From an uncultured Elusimicrobia bacterium (GTDB taxonomy: Bacteria; Elusimicrobiota; Elusimicrobia; Elusimicrobiales; UBA9959): a stretch of 64,000 nucleotides of DNA. A program made the translations under genes and the position numbers. The notes below the pieces were generated by a model, which saw only the letters and a list, made by a program, of their open reading frames with translations, was not told where the DNA came from and made no database searches. This document shows, piece by piece, positions 38,576-48,254 of this stretch (positions within the stretch are counted from its first letter, which is position 1; the number at the start of each line of letters is the position of its first letter). Where the stretch lies: assembly GCA_903873295.1 (NCBI GenBank), contig CAIQNV010000020.1:1-64000 (forward strand), in the 5' to 3' direction.

Positions 38576-39568
38576 TCAGGGAACCAGCTTCTCGTCCGCC
38601 GCTTTCCCCTGGGTTGAAGGCTGAGGGGGAGGCTGGCTGGGATCAAGGTTGGGGTCCGGGAACGGGAACCAGAACGGATACGGAGCCGGAAACGGGAACG
38701 GGTACGGGTACCTGTAGGACGGGTCGATATTGTGGTGCGTGACGCCCTTAAGAACGCCGTTAGGCGAGCAGAGCAGGTCCGGGTTCTTTGTCAGCCCTTT
38801 GACCTCGTTAAGACAGGCCACCGGAGCGTTGGAGGTCGCGCCGGAACACAAAAGCGCCGGATAGTCGGACAAACCCTTGGCGGCTTTGAAGCATTCCACC
38901 GGGGCGAGCGAAGCCGCCCCGGAGCATAGAAGCGCCGGGTAGTCGGTCAAACCCTTGGCGGCTGTGAAGCAATCTACCGGGGCGCCGGAGGAGGCTTTGG
39001 CGCAGAGAAGCGCCGGATATTTCGTGAGGTCCTTGGCCGCCCTGAAACAGTCCAGCGGGGCGTTGGAGGGCGCTCCCAGACAAAGCAGGGCCGGATAGTC
39101 CGTTACATCTTTAGCCGCTTTGAAGCAGGCGGCCGGCGCGGCGGAATCGCGCGCACCAGCGCAGAGCAGGGCCGGGAAGCGGGTAAGGTCCTTAGCCGCC
39201 CTGAAGCAATCAACGGGAGCGTTCGAGACAGCGCCGGAACAAAGCATGGCGGGATAGCCGGTCAGATCCTTGGCGGCGGAAAAACAAGCGGCCGGCGCGG
39301 CGGAATCGGCGCCGGCGCAGAGGAGGGGCGGGTACTGCGTGAGCGGGCTTGCGGCGTTATAGCAGACTTCCGGCCCGGACAAAGCGGCCGGCTGTCCGGC
39401 GGCCGCCGCGGGGGGGAGGGGCGCGGTTTCAAGCGCCCCGTCCTGAAGAGCCTGCTCCAGGCCGGCCTCCGCGGTCTGCCTCAAACCCTCGGGCGAAACG
39501 ACCGCGCCCGCCGGGGCGGCCAGAAGAAAGCCTATGCACAGCGTAATGAATTTTGAGGAAATGGTCAT
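38576..39568 (-). CDS. Secreted protein with ~8-9 tandem 26-residue two-cysteine repeats and a Pro/aromatic-rich tail
   Basis: Signal peptide; repeat consensus CFxAAKDLTxYPALLCxGAxSxAPxx; tail YRYPYPFPFPAPYPFWFPFPDPNLDPSQPPPQP. Confidence 0.8.
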   Translation of the reverse strand: MTISSKFITLCIGFLLAAPAGAVVSPEGLRQTAEAGLEQALQDGALETAPLPPAAAAGQPAALSGPEVCYNAASPLTQYPPLLCAGADSAAPAACFSAAKDLTGYPAMLCSGAVSNAPVDCFRAAKDLTRFPALLCAGARDSAAPAACFKAAKDVTDYPALLCLGAPSNAPLDCFRAAKDLTKYPALLCAKASSGAPVDCFTAAKGLTDYPALLCSGAASLAPVECFKAAKGLSDYPALLCSGATSNAPVACLNEVKGLTKNPDLLCSPNGVLKGVTHHNIDPSYRYPYPFPFPAPYPFWFPFPDPNLDPSQPPPQPSTQGKAADEKLVP

Positions 39569-39692
39569 AGCGTTATTATAGTAAAATCCCGGGGCCGCAA
39601 AAAATATCCCGCCGATTTTGATATTATACCGGTAAGGACAGGCCCGCGTAACTCTTTTGGCGGCCCAAGTCCTGACGCGGGAGGTTCCTCAA

Positions 39693-40277
39693 ATGGATAA
39701 TAAATTGCCTTCGGGATTCAGGTTCGCCGATCTTACCCGCGAGGAGTTCCGGGGACACTGGGATGAATGGGGGCCTAAGGTCTTTAATGAGCAAAGCACG
39801 AATCTGGACCTTGAAAAAATTCTTTCCGAGGAGGAGAAAGCGCGCGTCCGGGACCTCAGGAAGAACACCTCCCGCCTGCTGAATATCAGCATCGGGGTTT
39901 TCAAGGGAAAACAATTTTGCGGCTGGTTCGGGGGGGATCAATGCGACCATGAAACCTTCTACATGCGGAACAGCGCGGTCCTTCCCGGATTCCGGAGAAA
40001 AGGGATCTACACGGCATTGATGGCGGAAGTTCTAAAGAGGGCAAAAGGCCTGGGTTTTCAGGTTGTTCTTTCCCGGCATATAGTCACTAATAATTCCATC
40101 ATCATCCCGAAGCTCAAAGCGGGGTTTATTATCACGGCCCTCGAGCTGTCGGACCGTTTCGGCACGCTGGTCCATCTAAAGTATTTCTTCAACCAGACAA
40201 GAAGAGAAGTGATGGCATACAGGTCGGGAAGCCTGAAGCCGGGGGGGCAGCTTAAAGAAGTGATGAATATCCTGTAA
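39693..40277 (+). CDS. GNAT family N-acetyltransferase-like protein
   Basis: FYMRNSAVLPGFRRKGIYTALMAEVLKRAKGLGFQVVLSRHIVTNNSIIIPKLKAGF. Confidence 0.7.
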   Translation: MDNKLPSGFRFADLTREEFRGHWDEWGPKVFNEQSTNLDLEKILSEEEKARVRDLRKNTSRLLNISIGVFKGKQFCGWFGGDQCDHETFYMRNSAVLPGFRRKGIYTALMAEVLKRAKGLGFQVVLSRHIVTNNSIIIPKLKAGFIITALELSDRFGTLVHLKYFFNQTRREVMAYRSGSLKPGGQLKEVMNIL

Positions 40278-40302
40278 GCCGCGATTTAATAGCAGGAACA
40301 GA

Positions 40303-40331
40303 AAAAACCCCGGGCCTCCGGGGTTTTTTCT
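40303..40331 (+). terminator. Rho-independent terminator
   Basis: aaaaccccgggcctccggggttttttc. Confidence 0.8.
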
Positions 40332-40361
40332 GATGGCTTTCAGCCCTTGCTCCGCTTCAGC

Positions 40362-40646
40362 TTAATCCACGTAGAGGCAGAGATAGGCGGTGTCTTCGGC
40401 CACTTTAAGCTGAAATTTCGAGTCGGGGGCCACGGTGAAGGAGGAGCCTTTAAGAAAGTCCCGCCAGGCGGTTTCTCCGGGCAGCATTACCGTGAGTTTG
40501 CCGCTGACCACGGTCATAATTTCTTTCTTGCCGGTACCGAATTCATATTCGCCGGGAGCCATTACTCCCACGGTGGCGGGGCCGGCGCCGGCGGCGAAGG
40601 CTATGGATTTTACTTTGCCGTCAAAATACTCGTTGGTCTTAAACAT
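40362..40646 (-). CDS. ppnP: Pyrimidine/purine nucleoside phosphorylase (DUF1255/PpnP)
   Basis: 94 aa cupin: [13 protein letters not shown]...[32 protein letters not shown]...[23 protein letters not shown]. Confidence 0.9.
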   Translation of the reverse strand: MFKTNEYFDGKVKSIAFAAGAGPATVGVMAPGEYEFGTGKKEIMTVVSGKLTVMLPGETAWRDFLKGSSFTVAPDSKFQLKVAEDTAYLCLYVD

Positions 40647-41271
40647 TCTTTTTCCTCCGCTTCAGTTTCATCAACAGCTCGACGGCTAAATTCGCCTGCA
40701 TATTGGCTACTATGGCGACGCGGGGGGCCATGGGGCTTATGCCGGGCGGGCACTGGCTTTCGCCGTCGCCGCAGATGTAAAGGTTTCCCATGCGCCGGGT
40801 GTGCAGCCTGGAATTTCCGCCGTAGCCGGCCAGGCCCGAGGCCGCTATGACGGGTTTGTCCGGGTGCAGCTGCAGCCAGGAGTTTATCAGCATGCCTTTT
40901 TCTTCCGCTTTATCAAAAGCCTCGATAAGGAGATCGGCCGCGCCGAAGAGCCTGTCCACGTTGGAGGGCTTCACCTTTATGTCGTGGGCTTTGCACCTGG
41001 TGAACGGGGCGATAAGCTTAAGATTGGCCCGCAGGGCTTTTACTTTGCGCAGGCCTATCTGCTTTACGGTGTACTGCTGGCGGTTGAGGTTGGAGGGCTC
41101 GATCCTGTCGAAGTCGGCCAGGATAAGGCTGCCCGCTCCGGCGCGCGCCAGCGCGATGGCTATATTGGAGCCAAGGCCGCCGGCGCCGGCTATGCCGACG
41201 GTGGCGGAGCGCAGGGCCGCCAGCACTTTCGGGTCATGCCGGGAGAAGATAGCTTTTTCCAGCTTCAGCAT
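40639..41271 (-). CDS. ThiF/MoeB-family adenylyltransferase
   Basis: [56 protein letters not shown]. Confidence 0.88.
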   Translation of the reverse strand: MLKLEKAIFSRHDPKVLAALRSATVGIAGAGGLGSNIAIALARAGAGSLILADFDRIEPSNLNRQQYTVKQIGLRKVKALRANLKLIAPFTRCKAHDIKVKPSNVDRLFGAADLLIEAFDKAEEKGMLINSWLQLHPDKPVIAASGLAGYGGNSRLHTRRMGNLYICGDGESQCPPGISPMAPRVAIVANMQANLAVELLMKLKRRKKNV

Positions 41272-41275
41272 ATTT

Positions 41276-42781
41276 CTAAAACCCGTAGAGCTTCGAGTAT
41301 TTGTCCTGAATGTAGTTCAGGAAGGGCTCGACGCGGATGCCTTCGCCCAGCTCGCGCTTAAGCAGCTGCTCGGGCAGATATTTGCGGCCCTGGGAGTGGA
41401 TGTGTTTGCGCAGCCAGTTCAGTATGGGGGCGAAATCTCCGCGCTCAGGCAGCTCTTTCCAGCCGGGCAGATCCGTGTTGAGCTTCTCCGCCAGCTGGGC
41501 GGAGATAAGGTTGCCCAGAGTATAGGTGGGGAAATAGCCTATTGCGCCCAGGGACCAGTGGATGTCCTGCAGTATGCCTTCGGAGGCTTTGGCCGGAGTT
41601 ATGCCGAAATATTCCCGCATCCTGGCGTTCCAGAATTCGGGGGCGTCGGCCACCTTAAGGCGGCCTTCCAGCAGGGCGGTCTCTATTTCGAAGCGGAGCA
41701 GGATGTGCAGGTTGTAGTTCGCCTCGTCCGACTCCACGCGGATCATGGACGGCGCGGAGCGGTTGACGGCCGAGTAAAGCTCCTCGGCGCCGACCTTGTC
41801 GAACTTGCCGGGGAAGTGTTTGCGCAGCAGCGGCAGCAGCCAGCGGCAGAACGGGAGGGAGCGGCCCACGATATTCTCCCAGAAGCGGGACTGCGATTCG
41901 TGCATGCCGAGCGAGGCGCCGCCGGCCAGCGGGGTGAATTCGAAGTTCTTGGGCGTGCCCTGGCCGTAGAGGGCGTGGCCGCATTCGTGGATGGAGCCGT
42001 AGATGGCCGCCGGTAAATAATCCCGGTGGGTGCGGGTGGTTATTCGCACATCGTTCACCGAAAAATCGGTGGTAAAAGGGTGGGCGGAGCGGTCCTGGCG
42101 GCCGCGGTTGAAATCGTAGCCGAGCGCCCCCACCACCTCGTTCACCAGGGCCAGCTGGGTGTTCTCGTCGAAGTCGCCCTTGACTAGCTCATTGGAGACG
42201 GAGCCGGCGCGGGCGTTTATTTCCCTTATCACGGGCTTAAGGCCGTCGGCCAGTTTTTTGAATATCGGCTCAAGCGCGGCTTTAGTGGCGCCGGGCTCGT
42301 AAAGGTCCAAAAGCGCGTCGTAAGGCGAGGCTTTGTACCCGAATATCTCCGCCTTGCGCAGGTTCAGGTCCAGTATTTTCTGCAGGTGGGGGGCGAAAGC
42401 CGCGAAGTCGGAAGCGGCGCGCGCCCCGGTCCAGGCGTTGATAGTGGCGGAAGTGGCGCGGGAAAATTCCCCGACGAACTCGGCCGGAAGCTTTATGGCC
42501 CTGTCATAATCGCGCCGGGCGGCGCGCAGGAAGGAGGCCTCGAAAGAATCCTCGCCCAGGCCCTGGGCCCAGCCGTAGGTTTCGGAGATGAGCCTGCCGG
42601 TTTCGTCCGAGGTGAATTTTACGTGGGCGATCTCTTCGAGGGCCGAGACGGAGGCGGCCCTGGCTTCGGCTCCGCCGGCCGGCATATAGACCTGCTGGTC
42701 CCAGCCGAGGACCGCGGCGGCGGAATTTACGGCGGCCACCTCGGAAAGTTTCTTTTTGAGCTCAAGGAATTTCTGTTCCAT
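41276..42781 (-). CDS. Carboxypeptidase M32
   Basis: 501 aa; HPFTTDFSVNDVRITTRTHRDYLPAAIYGSIHECGHALYGQG with HECGH zinc motif; HESQSRFWENIVGRS. Confidence 0.93.
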   Translation of the reverse strand: MEQKFLELKKKLSEVAAVNSAAAVLGWDQQVYMPAGGAEARAASVSALEEIAHVKFTSDETGRLISETYGWAQGLGEDSFEASFLRAARRDYDRAIKLPAEFVGEFSRATSATINAWTGARAASDFAAFAPHLQKILDLNLRKAEIFGYKASPYDALLDLYEPGATKAALEPIFKKLADGLKPVIREINARAGSVSNELVKGDFDENTQLALVNEVVGALGYDFNRGRQDRSAHPFTTDFSVNDVRITTRTHRDYLPAAIYGSIHECGHALYGQGTPKNFEFTPLAGGASLGMHESQSRFWENIVGRSLPFCRWLLPLLRKHFPGKFDKVGAEELYSAVNRSAPSMIRVESDEANYNLHILLRFEIETALLEGRLKVADAPEFWNARMREYFGITPAKASEGILQDIHWSLGAIGYFPTYTLGNLISAQLAEKLNTDLPGWKELPERGDFAPILNWLRKHIHSQGRKYLPEQLLKRELGEGIRVEPFLNYIQDKYSKLYGF

Positions 42782-42856
42782 GCGTCCCCCTTAAAAAAAT
42801 AAAGAGTTTGGGAGTTATCAGCTCGCAAACTCTACGGCTTCTGAACCGCCGGCCGG

Positions 42857-43051
42857 TTATCCGCCGCAGCCGCAGCCCCCGCCGCAGGTATGCCCGCCCG
42901 GATTCATGGGGCAGGTTCCGCCCTCCGGCGACCCGCCCTTTTTAAGGCCGGGGATATCGTCGGAAATTTTGACCACCTTGCCGAGCTTCTTGTCGTAGAC
43001 GTAGCGGCCGGTGGCGGATTCTTTTTTATTTTCTTCTTTAGGCTCAGACAT
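42857..43051 (-). CDS. Small Cys/Gly-rich protein
   Basis: 64 aa ending CPMNPGGHTCGGGCGCGG. Confidence 0.55.
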   Translation of the reverse strand: MSEPKEENKKESATGRYVYDKKLGKVVKISDDIPGLKKGGSPEGGTCPMNPGGHTCGGGCGCGG

Positions 43052-43068
43052 AATGGCAGGTTAAAATT

Positions 43069-43143
43069 TGGTGCGCCCGCCTGGAATCGAACCAGGACAA
43101 CCAGCTTCGCAGGCTGGGACTCTATCCGTTGAGATACGGGCGC
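43069..43143 (-). tRNA. tRNA-Arg (anticodon GCG), CCA encoded
   Basis: GCGCCCGTATCTCAACGGATAGAGTCCCAGCCTGCGAAGCTGGTTGTCCTGGTTCGATTCCAGGCGGGCGCACCA; loop CTGCGAA, D-loop GGATA typical of tRNA-Arg. Confidence 0.9.
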
Positions 43144-43226
43144 AAACCGCTGGCGAAGGGAAACGACTGAAAGGTTATTTTATAATTTATAGGGAGGGGA
43201 TAACAATACCGAAGGTTTTTTCTCCG

Positions 43227-45065
43227 CTATTTCCCCATGAGTTTCTTCCACCAGGACTTTTCCTCCGGTTTCAGCTCGGGCACCTGCTCAAAGACGGACT
43301 GCTCCGCCTGGCCCCTGTAAACCGGCATGCCCACCCGGAAAGTGGAGCCGCGGCCCGGCTCGCTTTCCAGCGTGAGCCTGCCGCCCTGCATTATGACCAT
43401 GGCCTTGGTGATAGAAAGGCCCAGCCCGGTCCCGCCCACTTTTTCTCCGGAGGCTACCTGCACGAACTTTTCAAAGATCTTGCCCTGGTCCTCTTTCTTT
43501 ATGCCGCAGCCGGTGTCTTTGACCGAGAAGAAGACAAAACCGCTCTGCGCGTCCCTGCCGGCTTCCGCCGAGAGCTCTATCGAGCCGCCCTGGGGCGTGA
43601 ATTTAATGGAGTTTGAAATAAGGTTTATCAGGACCTGCACGGTGCGGCGCCGGTCGGCGTAGATAAAAGGCATGCCCTGCCCTATCTTGACGGTAAGGTT
43701 TACGCCTTTCGAGGTGGTCCAGGCCTTCATCGAGTCGGCGGCCTCCCTGGCCGCTTCCTCCGCGGAAGTGCTCTCTTTGTGAAAGATAAGTTTGCCGGAC
43801 TGCAGTTTTGAAAAGTCGAGAATGTCCGTTATTATGGAGTTGAGGCGCTCGGTGTTGCGGATGGCCGTGTTGAGGATCCCCTGGCCGGGGGTTTCTTCGG
43901 TGGAGGTATCGCGGCTGAGTATTTCCAGGGCCGCTTTTATCGCGGTCAGCGGGGAGCGCAGCTCGTGGGTCATATTGGCGATGAATTCCTGCTGCAGCTG
44001 CTCCACCTGTTTCAGCTTGGCGGCGTCCGTGGGGATGGACATGGAGCCGACTATCTTTCCGTCCTCGTTCTGGATTATAGTGGTGGCTTTTTTTACGGTT
44101 TCAGCCAGCTCCGCCGAGCCGGTCTTGGAAATTTCATTCGAAATATCGGCCGTGTTCCCGGATTTGATCTCTTTGGCCAGCGAGACCACCTGGTTCTCCA
44201 GCTGCGAAAGGTCCACTATCTTCTTGCCGGACAGCTCGGCCAGCGGCCTGCCCGACATGGCTTCCGCCTGCGGGTTCATCATTATGATGGTCCCGTTCCT
44301 GTCGACCACGACCACGCCGTCGGCCATGCTGGTCATCACGGATTCGGCGCGCACCATGTCGTTCTCCACTATTTTCTTTTCGCGGTGCGCTCCCTCAACG
44401 GCTTTGTCTACCTCAGCCACCATCTCTTCCTTGAATTTTGCGGTGAGGAGCTCCATTATGCGCCGCTGCTCGGCCGCGTCGGAGGTGGCCAGGGAGACTA
44501 CGGCGGAGAGAGCGGTTTCGAGGCCCAGTCCGGAAATAGTGTCCGCTACTTTTCCCGTAGAGGCCTGAGCTCCCGCCGCCGCGGAGGGGGCTGATCCCTG
44601 TCCGCCTGAGGCGGGAGCGGCCTGCGGCTGGGCCGCGTCTACTTTGGCGTAAACCACCTCGTTAAGGCTTATTTTTTCTATCCCGCGCTCTTTAAAAAAG
44701 CTCCTCGCTTCGCCTTTAAAGGCCTGCACCTGGCAGAGCGCCAGCAGGTCGTTCCCGGAGGCCCCTTTGGCGAAGGTAATGGTCTGGATGCGGAACTTCG
44801 TGAACAGGTTTTTCAGGGAATTGGGCAGCTTGTCCGAAGCAAGCAGCGGCGTGCTGTTCACAAGCAGCTTGTCATTGTCCAGCGTGAGCGAAAAATCCCT
44901 GCCGCCGAGCGTCTCGGAGATCTGCGCCAGCAGCGCCTCGCCCTCGATAAGCGCCTGCTTAACCTGCGGGTGGTCGGGCTTATAAAGATTTATCTGCACC
45001 AGCGCGCGGGTGAAGACCTTTAAGAAGTTAAACCAGAGCAGTTTCGGGTCCTGCGTTTCGGTCAT
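43227..45065 (-). CDS. PAS domain sensor histidine kinase
   Basis: PAS (VVVDRNGTIIMMNPQAEAMSGRPLAELSG), DHp (FIANMTHELRSPLTAIKAALEIL), HATPase (LINLISNSIKFTPQGG, VGGTGLGLSITKAMV). Confidence 0.93.
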   Translation of the reverse strand: MTETQDPKLLWFNFLKVFTRALVQINLYKPDHPQVKQALIEGEALLAQISETLGGRDFSLTLDNDKLLVNSTPLLASDKLPNSLKNLFTKFRIQTITFAKGASGNDLLALCQVQAFKGEARSFFKERGIEKISLNEVVYAKVDAAQPQAAPASGGQGSAPSAAAGAQASTGKVADTISGLGLETALSAVVSLATSDAAEQRRIMELLTAKFKEEMVAEVDKAVEGAHREKKIVENDMVRAESVMTSMADGVVVVDRNGTIIMMNPQAEAMSGRPLAELSGKKIVDLSQLENQVVSLAKEIKSGNTADISNEISKTGSAELAETVKKATTIIQNEDGKIVGSMSIPTDAAKLKQVEQLQQEFIANMTHELRSPLTAIKAALEILSRDTSTEETPGQGILNTAIRNTERLNSIITDILDFSKLQSGKLIFHKESTSAEEAAREAADSMKAWTTSKGVNLTVKIGQGMPFIYADRRRTVQVLINLISNSIKFTPQGGSIELSAEAGRDAQSGFVFFSVKDTGCGIKKEDQGKIFEKFVQVASGEKVGGTGLGLSITKAMVIMQGGRLTLESEPGRGSTFRVGMPVYRGQAEQSVFEQVPELKPEEKSWWKKLMGK

Positions 45066-46360
45066 AGGCGGAAGAGATTTTTTCCTTTGAGGCCTTTTGT
45101 GGCGTTCCTGGTGTCAAAAACCAGGCGGGACTTTTTAACTATCTCAGCGTAGTCTATGCAGGTATGCGGCGTAACGATCATCACGCAGTCGTAGGACTTA
45201 AGTTTCTTCAGAGCGTCTTTTTTCGAGCGGCGCACCGCCCCTTCCAGGTCCGTCTCGGCCACATAGGGGTCGTAATAATCCGCCTTCGCGCCGGTTTTCT
45301 CCAGCAGCGTAAGCACGTCGCGGGCCGGCGACTCGCGCGAATCGGAGATGTCCGGCTTGTAGGCCATGCCGATCATCAGTATCCTGGACCTGCTCAGCGC
45401 CTTGCCGCGGGTGTTCAATATCTCGCCCAGGCGGGTCACCACGTGGTCCGGCATGGCGGAATTTATGGCGCCGGCCAGCTCTATAAAGCGCGGCTCGAAA
45501 TTGAGCGTCTTCATTTTCCAGCCGAGGTAATGGGGGTCGAGCGGTATGCAGTGGCCGCCTATGCCGGGGCCGGGGTAGAAGGGCATGAAGCCGAACGGCT
45601 TGGAAGCCGCGGCGTTTATCACTTCCCACACGTCCAGGCCCAGCTTGTCGCACATCAGGGCCATCTCGTTTATCATTGCTATGTTGACGGCCCGGAAGGT
45701 GTTCTCAAGCAGCTTCACCAGCTCGGCCGCTTCCGTGCCGGAAACTTCCAGCACCTGGTCAATGACGGCCCTGTACAGCAGGCCGGACAGCGCGGTGCAG
45801 GCCGGGGTAATGCCGCCCACGACTTTAGGCGTGTTCTTTACGCCGTATTTTTTATTGCCCGGATCGACGCGCTCGGGCGAGAAGGCCAGGTAAAAATCCT
45901 TGCCGGCCTTCAGGCCGCCCTGCTCCAGCATGGGCTTTACCAGCTCCTTGGTGGTGCCGGGATAGGTGGTGCTTTCCAGGATTATCAGCTGGCCGCGGCG
46001 CAGGTATTTGCGGGTCTCCTGCACGGAGGCCACTATATAGGAAACGTCGGGGTCCTTGCTCTTGCGCAGCGGGGTGGGCACGCAGATGATGACCGCGTCC
46101 TGATTTTTCAGGCCGGAGAAATCCAGCGTGGCCGAGAGCAGGCCTTTTTTCGCCATGGCGGCGACTTCGGCGCACGGAACGTCGGGGATATAAGATTCGC
46201 CGTCCTTTATATCGCGCACTTTCTGCGCGTCCACTTCAAAACCGGTTACGGCGAAGCCGCCCTTGGCGAATTCCATGGCCAGCGGCAGGCCCACGTAGCC
46301 CAGGCCCACTATGCCGATCTTCGCCTTTCTTTCCTTAATGAGTTTTTTGATCTTTTCCAT
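45062..46360 (-). CDS. Nucleotide sugar dehydrogenase (UDP-N-acetyl-hexosamine 6-dehydrogenase type)
   Basis: GIVGLGYVGLPLAMEFAKGGF, ESTTYPGTTKELV, AFSPERVDPGN, GIGGHCIPLDPHYLGWK. Confidence 0.92.
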   Translation of the reverse strand: MEKIKKLIKERKAKIGIVGLGYVGLPLAMEFAKGGFAVTGFEVDAQKVRDIKDGESYIPDVPCAEVAAMAKKGLLSATLDFSGLKNQDAVIICVPTPLRKSKDPDVSYIVASVQETRKYLRRGQLIILESTTYPGTTKELVKPMLEQGGLKAGKDFYLAFSPERVDPGNKKYGVKNTPKVVGGITPACTALSGLLYRAVIDQVLEVSGTEAAELVKLLENTFRAVNIAMINEMALMCDKLGLDVWEVINAAASKPFGFMPFYPGPGIGGHCIPLDPHYLGWKMKTLNFEPRFIELAGAINSAMPDHVVTRLGEILNTRGKALSRSRILMIGMAYKPDISDSRESPARDVLTLLEKTGAKADYYDPYVAETDLEGAVRRSKKDALKKLKSYDCVMIVTPHTCIDYAEIVKKSRLVFDTRNATKGLKGKNLFRL

Positions 46361-46519
46361 AGGTATAGCCTTGTCCCCTGTCTTGGAATTATACTAAAAA
46401 AATATCGGACGCCCTTGCCCCTCCGCGCCGGACTCCACTGGCAGGCGGCCGGCCCGCGGGCGCGCGGCCGCAGACTGCTTTCCACAGCGGGGTATATATT
46501 TAATATAATTATTCAACTT

Positions 46520-47155
46520 ATGGAGTGGATTTTACAGCTTCCGGTACTTTTTTTTTCCGTCATTTTCCACGAATTCGCCCACGGCTTTACCGCCTACAGG
46601 CGCGGGGACGATACCGCTTATCTTTCCGGCCGGCTGTCTTTGAACCCGCTGCCGCATATAGATCCGGTCGGCACTGTGCTGCTGCCGGTGGCCTGCGCCT
46701 TAATGCATATTCCTACTATCGGCTGGGCCAAGCCGGTGCCGGTGAATCCCTACAGGCTGCATAATCCCCGCGCCGATATGGCGGCGGTGGCCGTAAGCGG
46801 CCCGCTTTCCAACATCTTCCTGGCCGGGGTCGCCGCCGTGCTCTTCAAGCTGCTGACGTTCGGTTTCCTGGGGAACGACCTGTCCTATACCCTGCTGAAG
46901 ATGGCCGGTTTCGCGGTTATAATCAACCTGGCGCTGGCCATGTTCAACCTTCTCCCGGTATACCCGCTGGACGGCAGCCAGATAGCGCTGGGCCTGCTGA
47001 AGGGGCGCTGGCTGGAAATTTACGAGCGGCACCTCCCCTACGGGATGTATATAGTGATGGGCCTGGTCTTCTCGGGCCTGATAAAATTTTTGATAGTGCC
47101 GCCGCTGGCGCTGGCGCTTAATCTGCTGGCGCAATTCGGCATTTATATAGGCTGA
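46520..47155 (+). CDS. Site-2 protease family (M50-like) membrane protein
   Basis: FFSVIFHEFAHGFTAYRRGDDTAYLSGRLSLNPLPHIDPVGTVLLP; NLLPVYPLDGSQI; internal ATG of the longer 45164-47155 frame. Confidence 0.88.
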   Translation: MEWILQLPVLFFSVIFHEFAHGFTAYRRGDDTAYLSGRLSLNPLPHIDPVGTVLLPVACALMHIPTIGWAKPVPVNPYRLHNPRADMAAVAVSGPLSNIFLAGVAAVLFKLLTFGFLGNDLSYTLLKMAGFAVIINLALAMFNLLPVYPLDGSQIALGLLKGRWLEIYERHLPYGMYIVMGLVFSGLIKFLIVPPLALALNLLAQFGIYIG

Positions 47156-47158
47156 ACT

Positions 47159-48250
47159 ATGGAAAACAACAGGAAACCCGTGGTCGTTTCCGGAGCCAGG
47201 CCCACCGGCCGGCTGCACCTGGGCAATTACTGGGGCACGCTGAAGAACTGGGTGGCGCTGCAGGAGAAGTATGAATGTTATTTTTTCGTGGCCGACTGGC
47301 ACGCGCTGACCACGGGCGCCGACAAGAGCGAGAATATAGCCGCCAATACCCGCGAGATGGTGCTGGACTGGATGGCGCTGGGCCTCGACCCCGCCAAATG
47401 CGTTTTCTTCAGGCAGTCCGACGTGAAGGTCCACGCCGAACTGTTCCTGCTGCTCGGCATGGTGACGCCCATAAGCTGGCTGCTGAGGAATCCCACTTTC
47501 AAAGAACAGCTGCAGGAGCTTTACAAGGCCAAGTACAAGGGCCAGGAAGACAAGATGAAGAAGGCCGAGGGCGTGACGAAGCAGCTGGCGGAGGCCCATG
47601 GCCACGACGCGGACGAAATGGCCCTGCACTCCGATATGGCCACCCTGGGTTTCCTGGGCTATCCCGTGCTGCAGGCGGCCGACATTCTGCTCTATGACGC
47701 CAAGTTCGTGCCCATAGGCAAGGACCAGCTCCCTCACCTGGAGCTGTCCCGCGATATTGCCCGGCGCTTCAACCATGTTTTCGGCTCGCCCGTATTCTGC
47801 GAGCCGGAGCCGCTGTTCACCAGCTCCCCGGTGGTGCCCGGCATCGACGGCCGCAAGATGTCCAAATCTTACGGCAACACTATCACGCTGGGAGAGGAGG
47901 CGCAGAGCCTGGAAGCCAAGATCAAGAAGATGTACACTGACCCGCTCAAGATAAAGGTGGACGACAAAGGCCACCCGGAGGGCTGCATGGTCTGCGCCTT
48001 CCACAAGCTTTACAACCCGGACTGGCAGATACGGGTAACCGAATGCCGCGAGGGCCGCACCGGCTGCGGCAGCTGCAAGAAAAATCTTATAGAATTGATG
48101 GAAAAGGAAATAGGCGCCTTCCGCGGACGGCGCCAGGCGCTCGCTTCCTCCGTTAACGTCGACGAAGTGCTGGCCGAGGGCGGTAAGAAGGCCCGCGCGG
48201 CGGCCGAGAAGAAAATGGCCGCGGCCTCCAAGGCTTCCGGGCTGATATAA
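47159..48250 (+). CDS. trpS: Tryptophan--tRNA ligase
   Basis: VVSGARPTGRLHLGNYWGTLKNW; KMSKSYGN. Confidence 0.95.
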   Translation: MENNRKPVVVSGARPTGRLHLGNYWGTLKNWVALQEKYECYFFVADWHALTTGADKSENIAANTREMVLDWMALGLDPAKCVFFRQSDVKVHAELFLLLGMVTPISWLLRNPTFKEQLQELYKAKYKGQEDKMKKAEGVTKQLAEAHGHDADEMALHSDMATLGFLGYPVLQAADILLYDAKFVPIGKDQLPHLELSRDIARRFNHVFGSPVFCEPEPLFTSSPVVPGIDGRKMSKSYGNTITLGEEAQSLEAKIKKMYTDPLKIKVDDKGHPEGCMVCAFHKLYNPDWQIRVTECREGRTGCGSCKKNLIELMEKEIGAFRGRRQALASSVNVDEVLAEGGKKARAAAEKKMAAASKASGLI

Positions 48251-48254
48251 AATT

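Noticed and set aside
38576-39568. Tandem DNA repeat / minisatellite
   Set aside because: The periodicity is explained by the 26-residue protein repeat, and DNA copies are diverged at synonymous sites.
45164-46519. N-terminal 452 codons of the plus-strand ORF 45164-47155
   Set aside because: Antisense to the nucleotide sugar dehydrogenase; the real gene starts at the internal ATG at 46520.
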